From positions 27,842,206 to 27,906,205 of the forward strand of contig NC_058044.1 in assembly GCF_020085105.1 (NCBI RefSeq): 64,000 bases of DNA. Direction: 5' to 3'. Position 1 is the stretch's first letter. Each line of letters opens with the position of its first letter. The notes below the pieces were generated by a model. It was not told the origin of the DNA. It saw nothing but the letters and a program-made list of their open reading frames with translations, and made no database searches. Position numbers and translations under genes: made by a program. Positions 44,775 through 57,000 of this stretch are shown here, one piece after another. The DNA comes from Siniperca chuatsi (Eukaryota; Chordata; Actinopteri; Centrarchiformes; Sinipercidae).

Positions 44775-46450
44775 CTACACACACACACACACGATTGTTA
44801 AGAGTGTAGGTTATAAATGTGTTACATTCCTTCATATCTATTTCATGAATTCAAGATTTGGTATCATTATGGGATACAAAAAGGGTCACACAGAAAACAC
44901 AGAAACAAATTTTACATAATAACAGATAAACATAATTAAATACTGTTACAAAATGCACACTGAAGTCTTAGGTCCAAAGCTAGTATATAATAATAAAGCC
45001 AAGCTTTTTGTCACTAGACCTTCAGTGGGGCAAACATATTTGCCTGATTTGTAATCATTAAATACTTGCATTGGACTTGAGTGTGCAAAGCCTTCTTTTC
45101 TCCATATTAGAGTTTTTTGGCCTTCTCGTGCCTTAACATTGTCTCATGACTGTGGTAAACTTCCAAAAAGTGTCCACTGTCAGAGTCACAACTTTCATTA
45201 CATTCTGAGCGAGAATTGTGCATCGACAGGTACGAAAGCAGGGACCCACCTCAATTCTAATTTAGATAGCTGATCAGTCATTTGAGTCATTTAGTACAAA
45301 TGCCACAGTACAGATGAGACAGATGTTTGGTACGGCAGAAGTGAGACAGATGTTTGGTGCAACTGAGGTGAGACAGATGTTGTGGTATAGCAGATGTGAG
45401 GCAGATGATTGGTACAGCAGAGACATGTTTGGTACAGTAAACGTAAGACAGATGTTTAGTACAGTAGAGGTAAGACAGATGTTTGGTATAGTAGAGACAT
45501 TTATTTGGTACAGTAAAGACAGACAGATGCTTGGTAAAGTAGAGGTGAGACAGATGTAAAGTACAGCAGAAGTGAGATGGGTTTTTCGTACAGTGGAGAC
45601 TGATGTTTAGTACAGTAAAGAGACAGATGTTTGGTATAGTAGAGGTAAGACAGGTGTTCGGTATAGCAGAAATGAGACAGATGTGTGCTGTCAGGATTAG
45701 ATTAGTGTACAGTGTCTGCATGATGTTCTCCTACACAAATAATATCAAAATTGATCAGTGTTCAAATAGGAAACCAGAGGTAGCCCTGATACTATATCAT
45801 AGCCATAGCTGTGCTGCAGGTATACTAAATTAAGTGGAAAAAAGGCAGTCTGGGTCCTTGCAGCATAAAAAGCAGCTACTGAATGTGTGCCTGGAAAGCA
45901 GAAGGTGTTGCTCATTTAAATGGAGGTTTGATATCCAGTTAACAACATACACTAAACCCCGGCAGGATGTGTTTCCTTTCAGACACCTATATTTGTGTGT
46001 CTGTGTATGTTTTTGCAGATCCAATTAAAACCAACATAGTGGGTGGTGACTTTAGAGTTCAGAACTCTTTAACACTTGATTCCCTCACAGAGAGAGAAAT
46101 AAAAAGAAAACACCACATTATCACAGCAGGCGGCATGTGGCAAAACCACACACATACACATGGACACACACACATTGCAGAGATGAAAAGGAAGTAGTGA
46201 AGAGGGGGCTGGTTGAGGGTAATTATACATGCAACCAGACAACAGTACGGAAGAGGACAGGATGAGCTGCACTTGTTAGAGCTGTAGACACAGACAAATA
46301 TACAGGAATGTATGAACAAACAATGCACACACACAAATTTTAATTTAAGGCATGACAGATGAATCACATAGACCTAGCCATTTTTTTAAAATCACTACAC
46401 CATCACACTAACCTTATGCTATGAGCACACTGATTTAAAAACCCCCTCAC
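44775..46450 (-). other. maml3: maml3 intron containing a minisatellite
   Basis: About 1.68 kb; main feature is the degenerate tandem repeat at 45310-45690. No further exon seen. Confidence 0.6.
45310..45690 (+). repeat. Degenerate minisatellite, unit about 27 bases
   Basis: Around 14 imperfect copies of gagacagatgtttggtacag cagaagt. Units vary in length and sequence with no spacer/repeat alternation. Long open frames on both strands here are periodic artefacts. Confidence 0.9.
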
Positions 46451-46714
46451 CTGCTCAGCCAGTAGTTGCTGCTGCTGTTGTCTCTGCTCTCTGAAGAGCT
46501 GCTGTTTCTGCTGCTCCATCATGTGCATCTGCACCCTCTTCTCTTGCTCCATCGCCATCATCTGTTTCATCATGGCCGCCTGCTGCTGATTGCCCACGTA
46601 GCCCGGAGGTGGACCTGAGCCCTGGTTGGGCCCCACCCCTGAGGCCACGCCCCCAGCAGGGTGAGGAGGCGGGATGGCGCCCGGTGGTCGTGACATTCCC
46701 ACCACACCTTGTTC
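46451..46714 (-). CDS. maml3: maml3 internal coding exon (264 bases)
   Basis: Acceptor tgtctgtacag, 88 codons, donor gtgagg, both ends phase 0. It reads EQGVVGMSRPPGAIPPPH, then GNQQQAAMMKQMMAMEQEKR, MMEQQKQQLFREQRQQQQQL and LAEQ at the donor. The 'NQQ.AAMMKQM...Q....MEQQKQQ..REQRQQQQQ.LAEQ' block is the central Mastermind-like segment and joins naturally to the LQQQQQHL start of the next exon. The exons with the basic Notch/CSL-binding helix lie to the right, outside the window. Confidence 0.88.
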
Positions 46715-46787
46715 CTGTACAGACAGAGAGGAGAGGACAGCTGGTCAGATGACTGTTGAAAAACCAGTCAATCACTTATCAATCAAG

Positions 46788-47366
46788 TTAAAGGAGTAGT
46801 TTGGAATGTTTATTATGTTTATTCGATTTCTTGCCAAGAGTTAAATGAGAAGATCGATACCACTGTACCTACTGTTAAATATAAGGCAACAGCCAGCAGC
46901 TGGTTAGCTTAGCTTAGCATAAAGATTGAAAACAGCTAGCCTAGCTCTGTCCAAAGGTAAGAAAATCCAATTACCAGCACCTCTAAACCTCACTAATTAA
47001 CACGTTATATCTCATTATATCTACAACTTCCTGGAGTCTCCACTGGTTGCCTGGCAACTGCTCCTGGTCGTGAAATAGTCCGGTACATAACTTCCCCATA
47101 AAATGTTAAATTGTCATTTTTACACTTTACACGGATTGAACAAATGAGATATAACATGTTAATTAGTTAGCTTTAGATGTGCTAGTCGAATTGTGTTATC
47201 TTCAGACAGAGCCAGGCTAGCCGCTTCCCCGTTTCCAATCTTTGTGCTACTGGCTGCCAGCAGTAGCGTCATATTTACCATACAGATATGAGAGAGGTAT
47301 TGATTTTCTAATTTAACTCTTGGCAAGAAGGCAAATAAGTGCCAAAATGCTGAACCTTTACTTTAA
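46788..47366. mobile_element. Foldback MITE with TTAA flanks (piggyBac-like)
   Basis: About 70-base imperfect inverted ends: ttcttgccaagagttaaatg agaagatcgatacc on the left and ggtattgattttctaattta actcttggcaagaa on the right. TTAA flanks both sides (46788-46791, 47363-47366). The interior carries agccagcagctggttagctt agcttagcat. This is an abundant percomorph repeat; TTAA target use suggests piggyBac mobilisation. Confidence 0.82.
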
Positions 47367-47689
47367 AGTCCAGTTATTATTTGTATAGCCACTTCAAACT
47401 ATGCAAACCTCCTTTTCAGTGCATTTGTTACTGATCTTTATCACAAGCTAATGTCACACAATTACATAAGGTACAGAAGGAAGGCAAATTCAATACACTC
47501 CCAGCGTTGTTGGCATCTACAGTGACACCTTTGCACAGCCTGTTTTAGGCATGAAACTGTGGTCAGCCATTATGTTGTATAAAAGACACACTCCAGGTGT
47601 CTGTGAATGAGAGTGAAAAACAGGATAAAGACAGAACTGCCTCAAGATTCAGCTTGTCGGGCCACCCTGAGTCCTCCCAATGGGGCATT

Positions 47690-47890
47690 GGTTGGTCCTC
47701 GCTGCATACATTATCTCCTCATTAGCATATAAAGAGCACTTCCTCCTCCACTCAGCCGTATGCTAATCTCTAATAGGATGAAATGGCCTGCACTGGCCAA
47801 TGGGAGGAGAGCGTTTATGAATCTATTAAAGGTTAGACAGCTGAACGAGAGTAGACATCGTTTAGGCCTGCCGGCAGTAAGAGAGGGGAA
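47690..47890. promoter_or_regulatory. Candidate intronic enhancer-like block
   Basis: Dense AT-core motifs: ctcattagcatataaag, gtatgctaatctctaat (octamer-like ATGCTAAT) and a ggccaatggg CCAAT box, in sequence free of repeats. Suggestive only. Confidence 0.28.
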
Positions 47891-48728
47891 AGGCCAGAGA
47901 GGAAGAAGGACAATTCAGGCCAGTAAACAGTATGTGCACACATAAAAATGCAACAACACACAGCCACCCACAGGCACACAGAGGAATATACAATGTACAA
48001 CAAATCACATTTAACTGTAGGGCAAGAATGAAACAGCAAAAGCAGGATTACAGTAGCGCATCGTAGCATTGGCAAGAGTCTGTAACACATCACTATACTC
48101 AATATGTTTTGAAAGAGCCAAAGCCTCATAATCCGCATTGAGGCTCCGCTCTTCTTAGAAAGGAGTTAGGTGGAGATAAACCTCATATATTAGAGCACAA
48201 AAAACCCCGTGGAGCAAACAGAATCGGCTGCTCAAGACTGGCTCACCAGACAGCCAGACCAGACTGATCGATGTTCAGAGCTACGTGTCTCATCTATGGT
48301 TGGCATGTTCTTGCTGGATGGCAGCAGGGCAGTCAGACGATGTAAGAAAGGAGAAGAGAGGGGAAGGAGAGGCGTAGTGTCACGAAATGACCAACGGGTG
48401 GCAGTGGTGATCTTTAAACATACATGTGTGCGTGTATGTGTGTTTGAGTCTCACTGGCCTCCTCTCAGCAGATGGCTCAATCATGAAGGTTCTGATCTAC
48501 GATCTCTCCCTCTCCCCCACTCACTCGACCTCTTTTCTTCCCTTCTCTCTAAACATCCCACCATCAAACTCCTTTCTCCACTCTTTCTCTGGTTCTCTCT
48601 CTTTCTCTGTGTAGACAGGGGGCCCTGAGCCATGGCCACTCAATTGCCAGGGAACGAAGGAACGGAAGAGAGATGGATTTCAAAGGAGGGAAGAGAGGAA
48701 AAGTCTCAGAGAATTCAAGATTTTGGTG

Positions 48729-48732
48729 GATG

Positions 48733-48768
<36 letters not shown>
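48729..48768 (+). repeat. (GT)n microsatellite
   Basis: Perfect GT run in the maml3 intron. Confidence 0.95.
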
Positions 48769-48769
<1 letters not shown>

Positions 48770-50216
48770 GCAGGGGAGAAGAGGTAATAGCCCAGTAGCA
48801 GTTTGCTAAAGAAATGAAAGAAAACTACAGTATGTACACACTGTATATAGTTAAATAAAGTGAAAGGCACATGAAAGGATGAAAAAATAGCGAATGAATT
48901 AGCAGTAGTATCAGTAGTATCTCAGTGTTATTAGTACTTCGCTGAAGCGTTGCTAATATACAATGAATTCAATGTCACGCCAATAAAGCTTACTGAACAG
49001 AATTGAATAGCAGGTATCCTCTTTAGACTGAAAAAAATGGAAATTAAATGAATTGAAGTGAAGAGAAAAGAATGTGTGTGAGGAAAGAAGGAAGGCAGGA
49101 GAGCAGAATGAGAAAAAGAAGAGAAAAGGAGAACAGATCTTGTTTTGGGAAAAAAAACAAGAGGAAGCGAGGAGGTGATGAGCCAAAAGAGGAGGAGTGA
49201 AAGGTGGGATTGAGGAGAGGAGAGCAGGTACCCTGGCAACAGTTGCTGTGGCGAGGAGCAGATGGCGCTCGGAGGAGCGGTTATGGCCGCCGCGCCTGGT
49301 AACCCTGCACAACACTGGGCAGACCCCAACAAGACACACATAAAGTATACACACAAACACACTCAGTTATCCTACAATTTTACATTGGCTTTCTTTGACC
49401 TCTTCTTTCTCTATTTATCAGCCCATCTTCCATTCTCTCTGTCCTCTCTGTCCTAACTCATGAATGTTGCTGAATAATGTAACAAAGAGCATCCACAGTC
49501 TGTCTGTCTGTTTTCTCTTTTAGCTCTGTCGATCCAACTTTCTCCGTCTTTGCCTCTGTTTCTCTGTCCGCACCCCAGACGCTTCATTCCGGGACTTTGG
49601 ACCGGCTCGAGTCAGTCCTTAAACTCGGCTAATGAGACTAAATGGTTAGCTGCTAACTAAAGGAGGAACAGAGGAGCTCAGTCAGAAGCTGGAGTTTCAA
49701 ACTACAACAGCTACTGTAAGTTGCAGATAGATCAGTTTGGAGCAGGAAAGATCAGGCAGAGAAAAAGGAACAGAGGATGAAATTAAAGGGGCGGTGAATG
49801 TATCATAGGTTGATCTGGAGGATGTGTGTATGAGTGTGTGTGTGTGTGTGTGTGTGTCTGGTGGAGGCTGTCAGCTTTATTGGGTTAGGAAGCATGGAGA
49901 GCCCAGGTGATTACATTACACATGAAGTGAGCGGAAATGTGTGTGTGCATGTGTGTAAGTGAGAGAGTGGGGGAGAGATTGTGAGAGAGACTGTTCATTT
50001 CATTCCTACGTCTCATGGAGCAGAAATACTGTGTCTACTGTATTCACTGTATGTGTGTGTGTGTGTTTAAAGGTGCATCTGCATACACTGGTATGATCAT
50101 ACACTCTTGAGTCAGGATGAAATCACCTGCTCCCATGGTGACCACACAGCAGAAAGATTGAAGGCTACACTTGCTATTACAAAATAACACACACACACAC
50201 CACTGTGCACACCTTG

Positions 50217-50217
<1 letters not shown>

Positions 50218-50282
<65 letters not shown>
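50218..50282 (+). repeat. (CA)n microsatellite
   Basis: Long perfect CA run followed by a short (GTACA)n patch; a second, shorter (CA)n lies at 50430-50452. Confidence 0.95.
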
Positions 50283-50286
<4 letters not shown>

Positions 50287-50952
50287 CAGTACAGTACATG
50301 CAACCACATTCAAAAAACCAAAAACAAACACAGACGGACAGACTACTACAGCACAACATGATGCCTTACAGTTCATGCATAAAGGCATTAAGTGAAACAA
50401 CTGCACACCATGCGTGAACCCCCCCCCCAACACACACACACACACACACACAGAGAGCCTATCAGAGCAGCGGCGCCTGGCAGCAGAGTGCTGGGTGTCT
50501 GTGTGCTCTCCAGAGTGGCTCACATCTGTCACCCACTTGTGTAAGAGAAGGAAGGGAGGGAGTGTGAAGAGGAGGAGAGCAGGAGCAGTGAAAGAGAGGG
50601 AGCAGGGAGTGAGGGCTGGATGGATGAGGAGATGCCTCATTAGACTCTTACGCAGCCTATGGTTGCAATCAGACTGAGAAAGTGAACGGGAAGTACATTA
50701 TTTGTTGATTGTGCATTTGGATCAGCAGCAAAGCTGGAGCAGGGGTGGGTGTTGCAGCAGTTGATGGTGCAGATGCTTGGAGTGTGTTAAAGCCCTGTCT
50801 CTGGTTAGTGTGGCCAGCTTGAAGGTCACAGGTTTTATTGCTTTCACAGCCAGCGCTCATCAATGTTTGAATGTCCTTGAGCTTCATACTGGTTGACCTT
50901 GCACTCTGACCCTGCTGGTGATGTCTACAGATGTGTAGAAATATGCAAATGA

Positions 50953-51105
50953 GGCGCCCCGGTAGCTCACCTGGTAGAGCTGAGCCCTTACCACAGCAGC
51001 ATGTCATTGCCCTCTCTCTCTCCCCTGCCTTTCCTGTCCCTCTCTACTGTCACTGTCACAATAAGGCGAAATGTCAGGAAAAATGGAAATATACAAATCA
51101 AAAAG
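50953..51105 (+). mobile_element. tRNA-derived SINE, internally shortened
   Basis: Starts gcgccccggtagctcacctg gtagagct, an A-box-type tRNA head, and continues with agcatgtcattgccctctctctc and tctactgtcactgtcacaat aaggc, the body and tail of a common fish SINE. The B-box segment is deleted. Confidence 0.78.
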
Positions 51106-52002
51106 CTTGAAAAGACACTGATAGTAAGAGTTTCTGCACTTTCAAGGGCTCCAGCCTGAACGAATAGATGTGTATATAGCAAGTATTGATGTATGTAGAA
51201 TTAAAAGAAAGACGAATGTAGTCATGTCAGTTATTTTTGTCAATGCATGCATTTCATTTTAAAATGTACCTCTACGTTCCAGTTCACCAATAAAAAACAT
51301 TTGCAGCCCATATACAGTATTTATTGTAGAGTATTTAGTGTGAGTGCATCGCTAACCAGATGACCAGGACACTGCATACAACGTTTATGTGTATGTGTGC
51401 GTATCACTATCAGGCTAACATTGAAGGCTAAGAGTTCTGTAACTCACAGGACTAAACCCAGGAAAGTACATGGTTTAACTAAATTGTCAGGCATTACGAT
51501 GGTCTTGCCTCCCAATTGAGCCTCATATCATAATTATATTGAGCATTTTCAAGTTTGTCAACTGGAATCTGCACAAATATGAACATTATCATGTAGTTTG
51601 GCTGGTTAATAACAGATATCTGACTGCAGTGTGCTTGTCTATGGCTATAATCTGAAAAATGCAGTCGATAAATTAAGTCTTCACAGTTTCTAGGTTTCTT
51701 CTAGTCTGTTCCCATCTTAAATCATCATATAGGAGGACAGGACATGTGTCAGCATAGGTTTTCATTCTGCTTAACATGGTAGATGTGAAATCGAGGAATA
51801 AAGCGTTTGTAATAAGGAAAAACAGTATTGTGTATTAGAGTGCATGGCTAAAACACAAGTATTATGCAGCACCTGGCACAACCATAACGACACATGCACA
51901 TACAAAAACACACATACACACTGACCCTGAGCAGATGGTGGAGTCAGACCTTACAGTATTAAACTATCCCCACAGTGCCAGAGGTAAAGAAGACATCACT
52001 TT

Positions 52003-52056
<54 letters not shown>

Positions 52057-52162
52057 CAAGGATAGGTGGAAGTATGAAGCCAGTGGTTTGATTCTTAACC
52101 ACCACTTGTGTAGAACACATCCACCCACCTACCCTTACACCACCCCCTCAAAGACACTCACA

Positions 52163-52199
<37 letters not shown>

Positions 52200-52204
52200 A
52201 CACT
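52003..52204 (+). repeat. Two (CA)n microsatellites
   Basis: CA runs at 52003-52052 and 52158-52192 separated by about 100 bases of unique sequence. Confidence 0.95.
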
Positions 52205-53029
52205 TACTCAGTTTCTCCCTGAAGACAGTTATATTTAAACTGCTGGAGAGGAGTCTTGCTCCCCACAGAGGTCTGTTTAATCTCTTAACATCTCTCTACT
52301 CTAAACCCTAACTGGCCTATTTCTGACTCTAGACACACACACACACGTATAATTTAAGGGGCAATGTCAAAGTGAAATACAGACAACCCCTTACTTTTTA
52401 CAAAATTCTCCTCACAGACTCAAAAACAATGGACTGGGTTAACAGGTTTTCTGGGGATCATCCTTTAACCATAACTGAACCAACATGATGCCATGCAGGG
52501 ATGCTGTAAAATGGATGTAGGCATGCAGGAGTGGATCAATTTAAGTAAATGAATCCCTGCAGCATAAATGCTGTTTGGAGGCACTGTGCTTAACCAAGGG
52601 ATTTCTCTTCACACAGGATGCCACCCACAGACAGCATAGAACCTGGAATGTCAGTTCATGCTTGTTTGCAATCATGTAACATGATATTCTTTAAATGACA
52701 ATTTATAGTTACAGATACAGTAACCATCTAATATTCACTCTATAGACTAATGACATATATCATTGCATTTATAGCCAAAACTAATTTGCAACGCTTGTCC
52801 CTTCATCCGCCCTGAATGACTTTTACTACTTTGTGCACGCAGGAATGGTTGCGTTGGTTTCTTGCTGACTTCACCACAGCTCCACCCAGGCTCCTCCACT
52901 TAGCAACAAATTATTTTTTCCCCCTAGATTCTAAAGTAGACAAGGTGGCAGCTTGTGGTAATCAAAAGATTACCTCAGAAATCTACAGGTTATTTCACAG
53001 ACCCATGTTCACATTTTTAGCCACACTAG

Positions 53030-53605
53030 TAGTGTGACTAAATTATGGCAACGTGGATCGATCGTTCCACCACTTCGATCCAGATTGAAATATCAACTAT
53101 TGGATGGACTGCAATGAAACTTTGTAAAGACATCGATGGTGCCCAGAGGAAGTGATCTCCTGACCTTTCCACTAACGCCATCGTGAGGTTGACATTTGTG
53201 GTTTTGAGTGAAATGTCTCAACTGTTAGATTTATTGTCACGTAATTTGGTTCAGACATTCAAGTTCCCCACAGGATGAATTGGTGATCCCTTAACTTTTC
53301 ATCTACCGCCACAATCAGATCAAAATTTGAATTTGTCCAATATTTTTATGATCAACTACCTAAAAACTAATTCCATTTATTCCCATTACAGCAGGTGTTT
53401 AGCACTAATTAGAAAGTGGTAGCATGCTAACACTCAAAACTAAGATGGTGAACATGGTCAACCTAATACCTGCTAAACATCAGCATGTACGTCTGTCATT
53501 GTGAGCATGTTAGCATGCTGATGCTAGCATTTAGCTCTGAGCACTGCTGTGTCTCAGTAATGCCTCAAAAAGCCGCTAACATGTTGTAGACTGAGTCTTT
53601 TTCTA
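53030..53605. repeat. Dispersed fish repeat, most complete copy in window
   Basis: From 'gtgtgactaaattatgg' through tggttcagacattcaagttc to gcatgttagcatgctgatgc tagcattt. Fragments recur at 33270-33425 and 36781-36895. No terminal repeat or coding frame identified. Confidence 0.7.
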
Positions 53606-53782
53606 TAGTCTGTACTCAAGAGGATTTACTATAGTATAACTTTTGGAGCACAGGTGGAGAGTCAGGAAGAAGCCCTTATTCTTTGATAGTAAGAAGAAGA
53701 AACCAAAAGCCAACGTTCACTGCTAATGGATGGAAAAAGAGTCAGCTATCATATCGAATTTGTAGGTGCGCTTGGATTATTT

Positions 53783-54042
53783 GGTCACACTTTATTTGGA
53801 TAATCTGCCTACAGATAGTTTATAGAATATTTGTTACATTTCAACAGCTTATTAGTTGAGATTCAACTGTTCAACAAATACAACTGTTTTCCAGGTTTGG
53901 TTAGGTTTAGGCACAAAAAACATCTTGGTTAGGATATGTTCATGAATTGTCACATATACTCTATTGATAATCTGTTAAACATCTACAGACAACAGCAAAA
54001 CAGTTGAAATGTTACAAATACTATCCAAATAAAGTGTTACCG
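53783..54042. mobile_element. MITE with inverted CACTTTATTTGGATA ends
   Basis: Left end ggtcacactttatttggata and right end tatccaaataaagtgttacc are inverted complements around a 220-base AT-rich core that is itself partly palindromic (aacatttcaacag-type arms). Common fish MITE. Confidence 0.8.
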
Positions 54043-54064
54043 AGTATTTAAATGTAAAATCTGC

Positions 54065-54150
54065 TTTTTGCCGGATAATCAAATATCTAAATTGTGGATA
54101 AATTTTCTTTCAATCAACTAATCATTAATTGATAAATTGTTTCAGCCCTA
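54065..54150 (-). mobile_element. hAT-like MITE fragment
   Basis: ggataatcaaatatctaaat and atcattaattgataaattgt ttcagcccta read as the end of a hAT MITE in antisense; the same family is at 56278 and 56727. Confidence 0.6.
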
Positions 54151-54439
54151 CTTTTCACGGTTGTTTGTTTGGATCTTGTAAAGCAGTTTACAAGCTACTC
54201 TAAAGAGTTGCTTCGCTCTTAGTTCCACCCAAGTTCCCTCTTATGAATGTTATTACTGAGGTGGATAAACGGTCACAGACAGGGGAATATGACGAGCAGC
54301 GAGAGGACAGAAGACAGGAGTAAATCATGTTCATGACGACAAGCGAGGAGGAGGGAGTGTGAGCGGAGCAAAGGGATGAGATCATCGGTGGCCGGGGAGT
54401 GATTGTGGCGAGCAGACGAGTATACCACCCTGAGAGGGA

Positions 54440-54500
54440 CCAGGTGCTATAGTAAATCACCCTGGAAACGGTCGCCATGGAGACCTTAAAGACACATGTG
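54440..54500. promoter_or_regulatory. X-box-like (RFX) palindrome in candidate regulatory block
   Basis: ggtcgccatggagacc at 54470-54485 is close to the RFX X-box form GTTGCCATGGCAAC, set in a non-repeat, GC-balanced stretch with nearby aatcaccctgg. Function is inferred from the motif alone. Confidence 0.35.
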
Positions 54501-55029
54501 CGCACACGGGAGAGAGGGCCATGTCTGGGAGTGTGTGAGTGAGTGATGTAAATGTGTGTATTTTAAAACAGTAGAACAGTGTGAGTGTATGTGTATGAGA
54601 GAGAGGAAGATGTGTTTCTATGTAATCTAATCATGGCGGCTAAGAATGATACATCTGAGTGACAACACAGCAGGTGGACTGCTCTCTCTTCTCTCTGTCT
54701 CTCTATCACTCTTTCTTGTCTTGTGCGCTTTCATATCATAACCTCCATTATTATTACTGTGCGTGAGTGCACACACAGATGTGTACTGAGGGTAATATAC
54801 AAAGCTTGTAGCTAGAAGTAACTATAAACAGAGAGAGAGAGAGGAAATTAAACGCTGTGGTGAGTGTGTGAGTGTGTGTGTATGTATGTATGTGAGGTTA
54901 TCACATTCGGGCTCTTCCCAGAGAGAATTCCCAACTAGAGCGTTTGAATTATTCACAGCTGCGATCAGTGCAATAACACGGCTGTTAACGGCGGTAAAGA
55001 TACGTTCCACACATCCGTCTATCCTCCCA

Positions 55030-56130
55030 TCTCTGTTTGCCTCCATCCCTCTCTCTCGTTATGACAGTAAACTGCCTTTTAACCCATCTAGCCATCCTCC
55101 ATATCTCCGAATAACCACCTCTTCAATTTCCTCCTTTCCTGTCTCACCACGCGCTCTGTGTTCCTGTCTTTCTTTTTGCTCTCTCTCAGTCTCTCACTCA
55201 TTCTATCACTACTTCTCTTCCTCATCTGATTCAATATTTTTCTTTTCCACTGTTCATCTATATTTTTCTTAAATCCCTCCCTTATTTCTACCTTTTTTCA
55301 GATCCCTCCATCTAGCCATTCCTCCCCTCCAGCTGCCCTTCCTCCCTTGTTCTCTGTCCACCCTTCGACAACATCCATCTTCCCCTTATTCTTTCCTTCT
55401 TTGTTCACCCGAGGGCTGATCCTTCCTCTTCTCGCCTGCCTCACTCGCCCAACAGCGCTTCTCTCTCCTCCTCCACCCCCGCTTTCATTTGTTTTTCTAC
55501 CTGTTTCACATTTGTTTTTCTACATCCACTCTCATCCATCTTTATTCTCGCTGTTGCTCATTTAACGTCTGGATCTGTCCCTGCCTCAGCAGCTATCATC
55601 CTGCTCCTTCGTCTTCCCCCCTCCTTTTCACCATTTACCGTTTCCCTCTTTTTCACTCTCTCCTCCTGTTTCATTTGACTCCATCTTTACCAAACGGCCG
55701 TATAACCTCCACCTCTCTTTGTCTCTCCCTCCATCAACCTCTCTAAATCTATCTCTGCCTCTGTCATAGCCCCCTCATTATGCCTTCTCCTCCTCTCCTC
55801 TCCACTCCCTCTCTCCAGAGAAGCCATTAGGTGCTGCTGTAAGGCTATCACTCTTTTGCTCTCTCCCTCTCTTTTTCTCTCTCTGCCGTAGTCTCGGGAC
55901 AATAGGCTCCCCCTTCCCTTCCCTCTGCCATTCCTCCTCAGTCTCTCCATCTCTCTTCTTGTGTTTCTTCAGGCGCTCTTTTCTCTCCTCCTTTTCCCTC
56001 CCCCTCTACTCGTATCTTCAAATCATCTGACTCCCTTCTGCTTCCATCCTCTTCGCCTTACCTCCATCTTGATTTCTCCACCCCTCCAACTACCCCCCAC
56101 CTTTCCCTTTATCCTACCATATTCCAGTGA
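55030..56130 (+). repeat. 1.1 kb pyrimidine-rich (CT) region
   Basis: Almost continuous C/T-rich sequence with many ctccctctctctc and ttcctc steps but no simple period. Frames of Ser/Pro/Leu-rich peptide on the plus strand are compositional. Confidence 0.8.
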
Positions 56131-56166
56131 GCTAGTCTAGGGTAGTGGTGGGCTTATATACACTCC

Positions 56167-56167
<1 letters not shown>

Positions 56168-56231
<64 letters not shown>
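56168..56231. repeat. (TA)n microsatellite
   Basis: Perfect TA run in the maml3 intron. Confidence 0.96.
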
Positions 56232-56234
<3 letters not shown>

Positions 56235-56277
56235 TTCCCCACATTTGATCAGCTACACAAACACTGAAGGTGCGATT

Positions 56278-56670
56278 GATCAGGGCTGCAACTAATTTGA
56301 CAAAATTATGCTAAACTAAATAATTTTTATGATCGATTCAATCAATTCATTTTCTCGCTTAATCGTTTGGTCTTCAAAATGCAACAAGTCCTCCAGTTTA
56401 AATGACAAAATATGATGTTGGTCCTCCAGAATGATACATATAAGCATTTTCTGATCCATCGCCCTTTTAAAAAATGAAACAGTTTTCTGATCTTACACCA
56501 CAGTGGTTAAGGTTTGGGTAAGTTAAGGCACAAAATGACTTGGTTAAATGTTAGGAAAACATCATGGTTTGGGTTAAAATTATAATAATATAATAATCGA
56601 TTATCAAGATTGTTGTCACTTATATTTCTGTTTATAGACTAATATATTAATCAACTAATCGTGTCTGCTC
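56278..56670 (+). mobile_element. hAT-like MITE relic
   Basis: gatcagggctgcaactaatt tgacaaaatta and later attcaatcaattcattttct cgcttaatcg match the 'cagggctgcaactaacgatt' fish hAT MITE family. Ends are worn. Confidence 0.65.
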
Positions 56671-56726
56671 TACAGAGGGTTTCCCTGCCAATCTGTGGGT
56701 TTGAATCAGTGACCCATTGCTCACAA

Positions 56727-57000
56727 GTAGGGTTGCAAGTTATTTTCATTATCGATTAATCGCATGGCTTATAAAACTTCCGGAAACAGTGAAAAAGTCC
56801 ATTACAAATTCCTAGAGCCCGAGGTGACATCATCATATGTCTTGTTTTGTTCGATCAACAGTCAAAAACTCAAATATTCAATTTACTATAATGGAAGACC
56901 AAGAAAAGTAGCGTATTCTCACATTTGAGAATCTGGAGGAATCAAATGTTTCCATCAGTTACCAAAATAGAAAAGAAGCAGACATTTCACCAGTGACCTG
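56727..57000 (+). mobile_element. Second hAT-like MITE relic
   Basis: agggttgcaagttattttca ttatcgattaatcgcatgg then cctagagcccgaggtgacat catcatatgtcttgttttgt, the body of the same family in a diverged copy. Confidence 0.65.

Noticed and set aside
45287-45721. Possible CRISPR-like array or repeat protein
   Set aside because: Units are directly adjacent and degenerate without unique spacers; a eukaryotic minisatellite.
49262-49456. Plus-strand frame starting MALGGAVMAAAPG
   Set aside because: Small GC patch with no downstream coding sequence; could be part of a regulatory block, but evidence is too thin.
50044-50640. Cys/Val or Thr/His repeat frames over (CA)n
   Set aside because: Microsatellite translation.
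50953-51105. tRNA gene
   Set aside because: A-box-like head followed by SINE body; B box missing.
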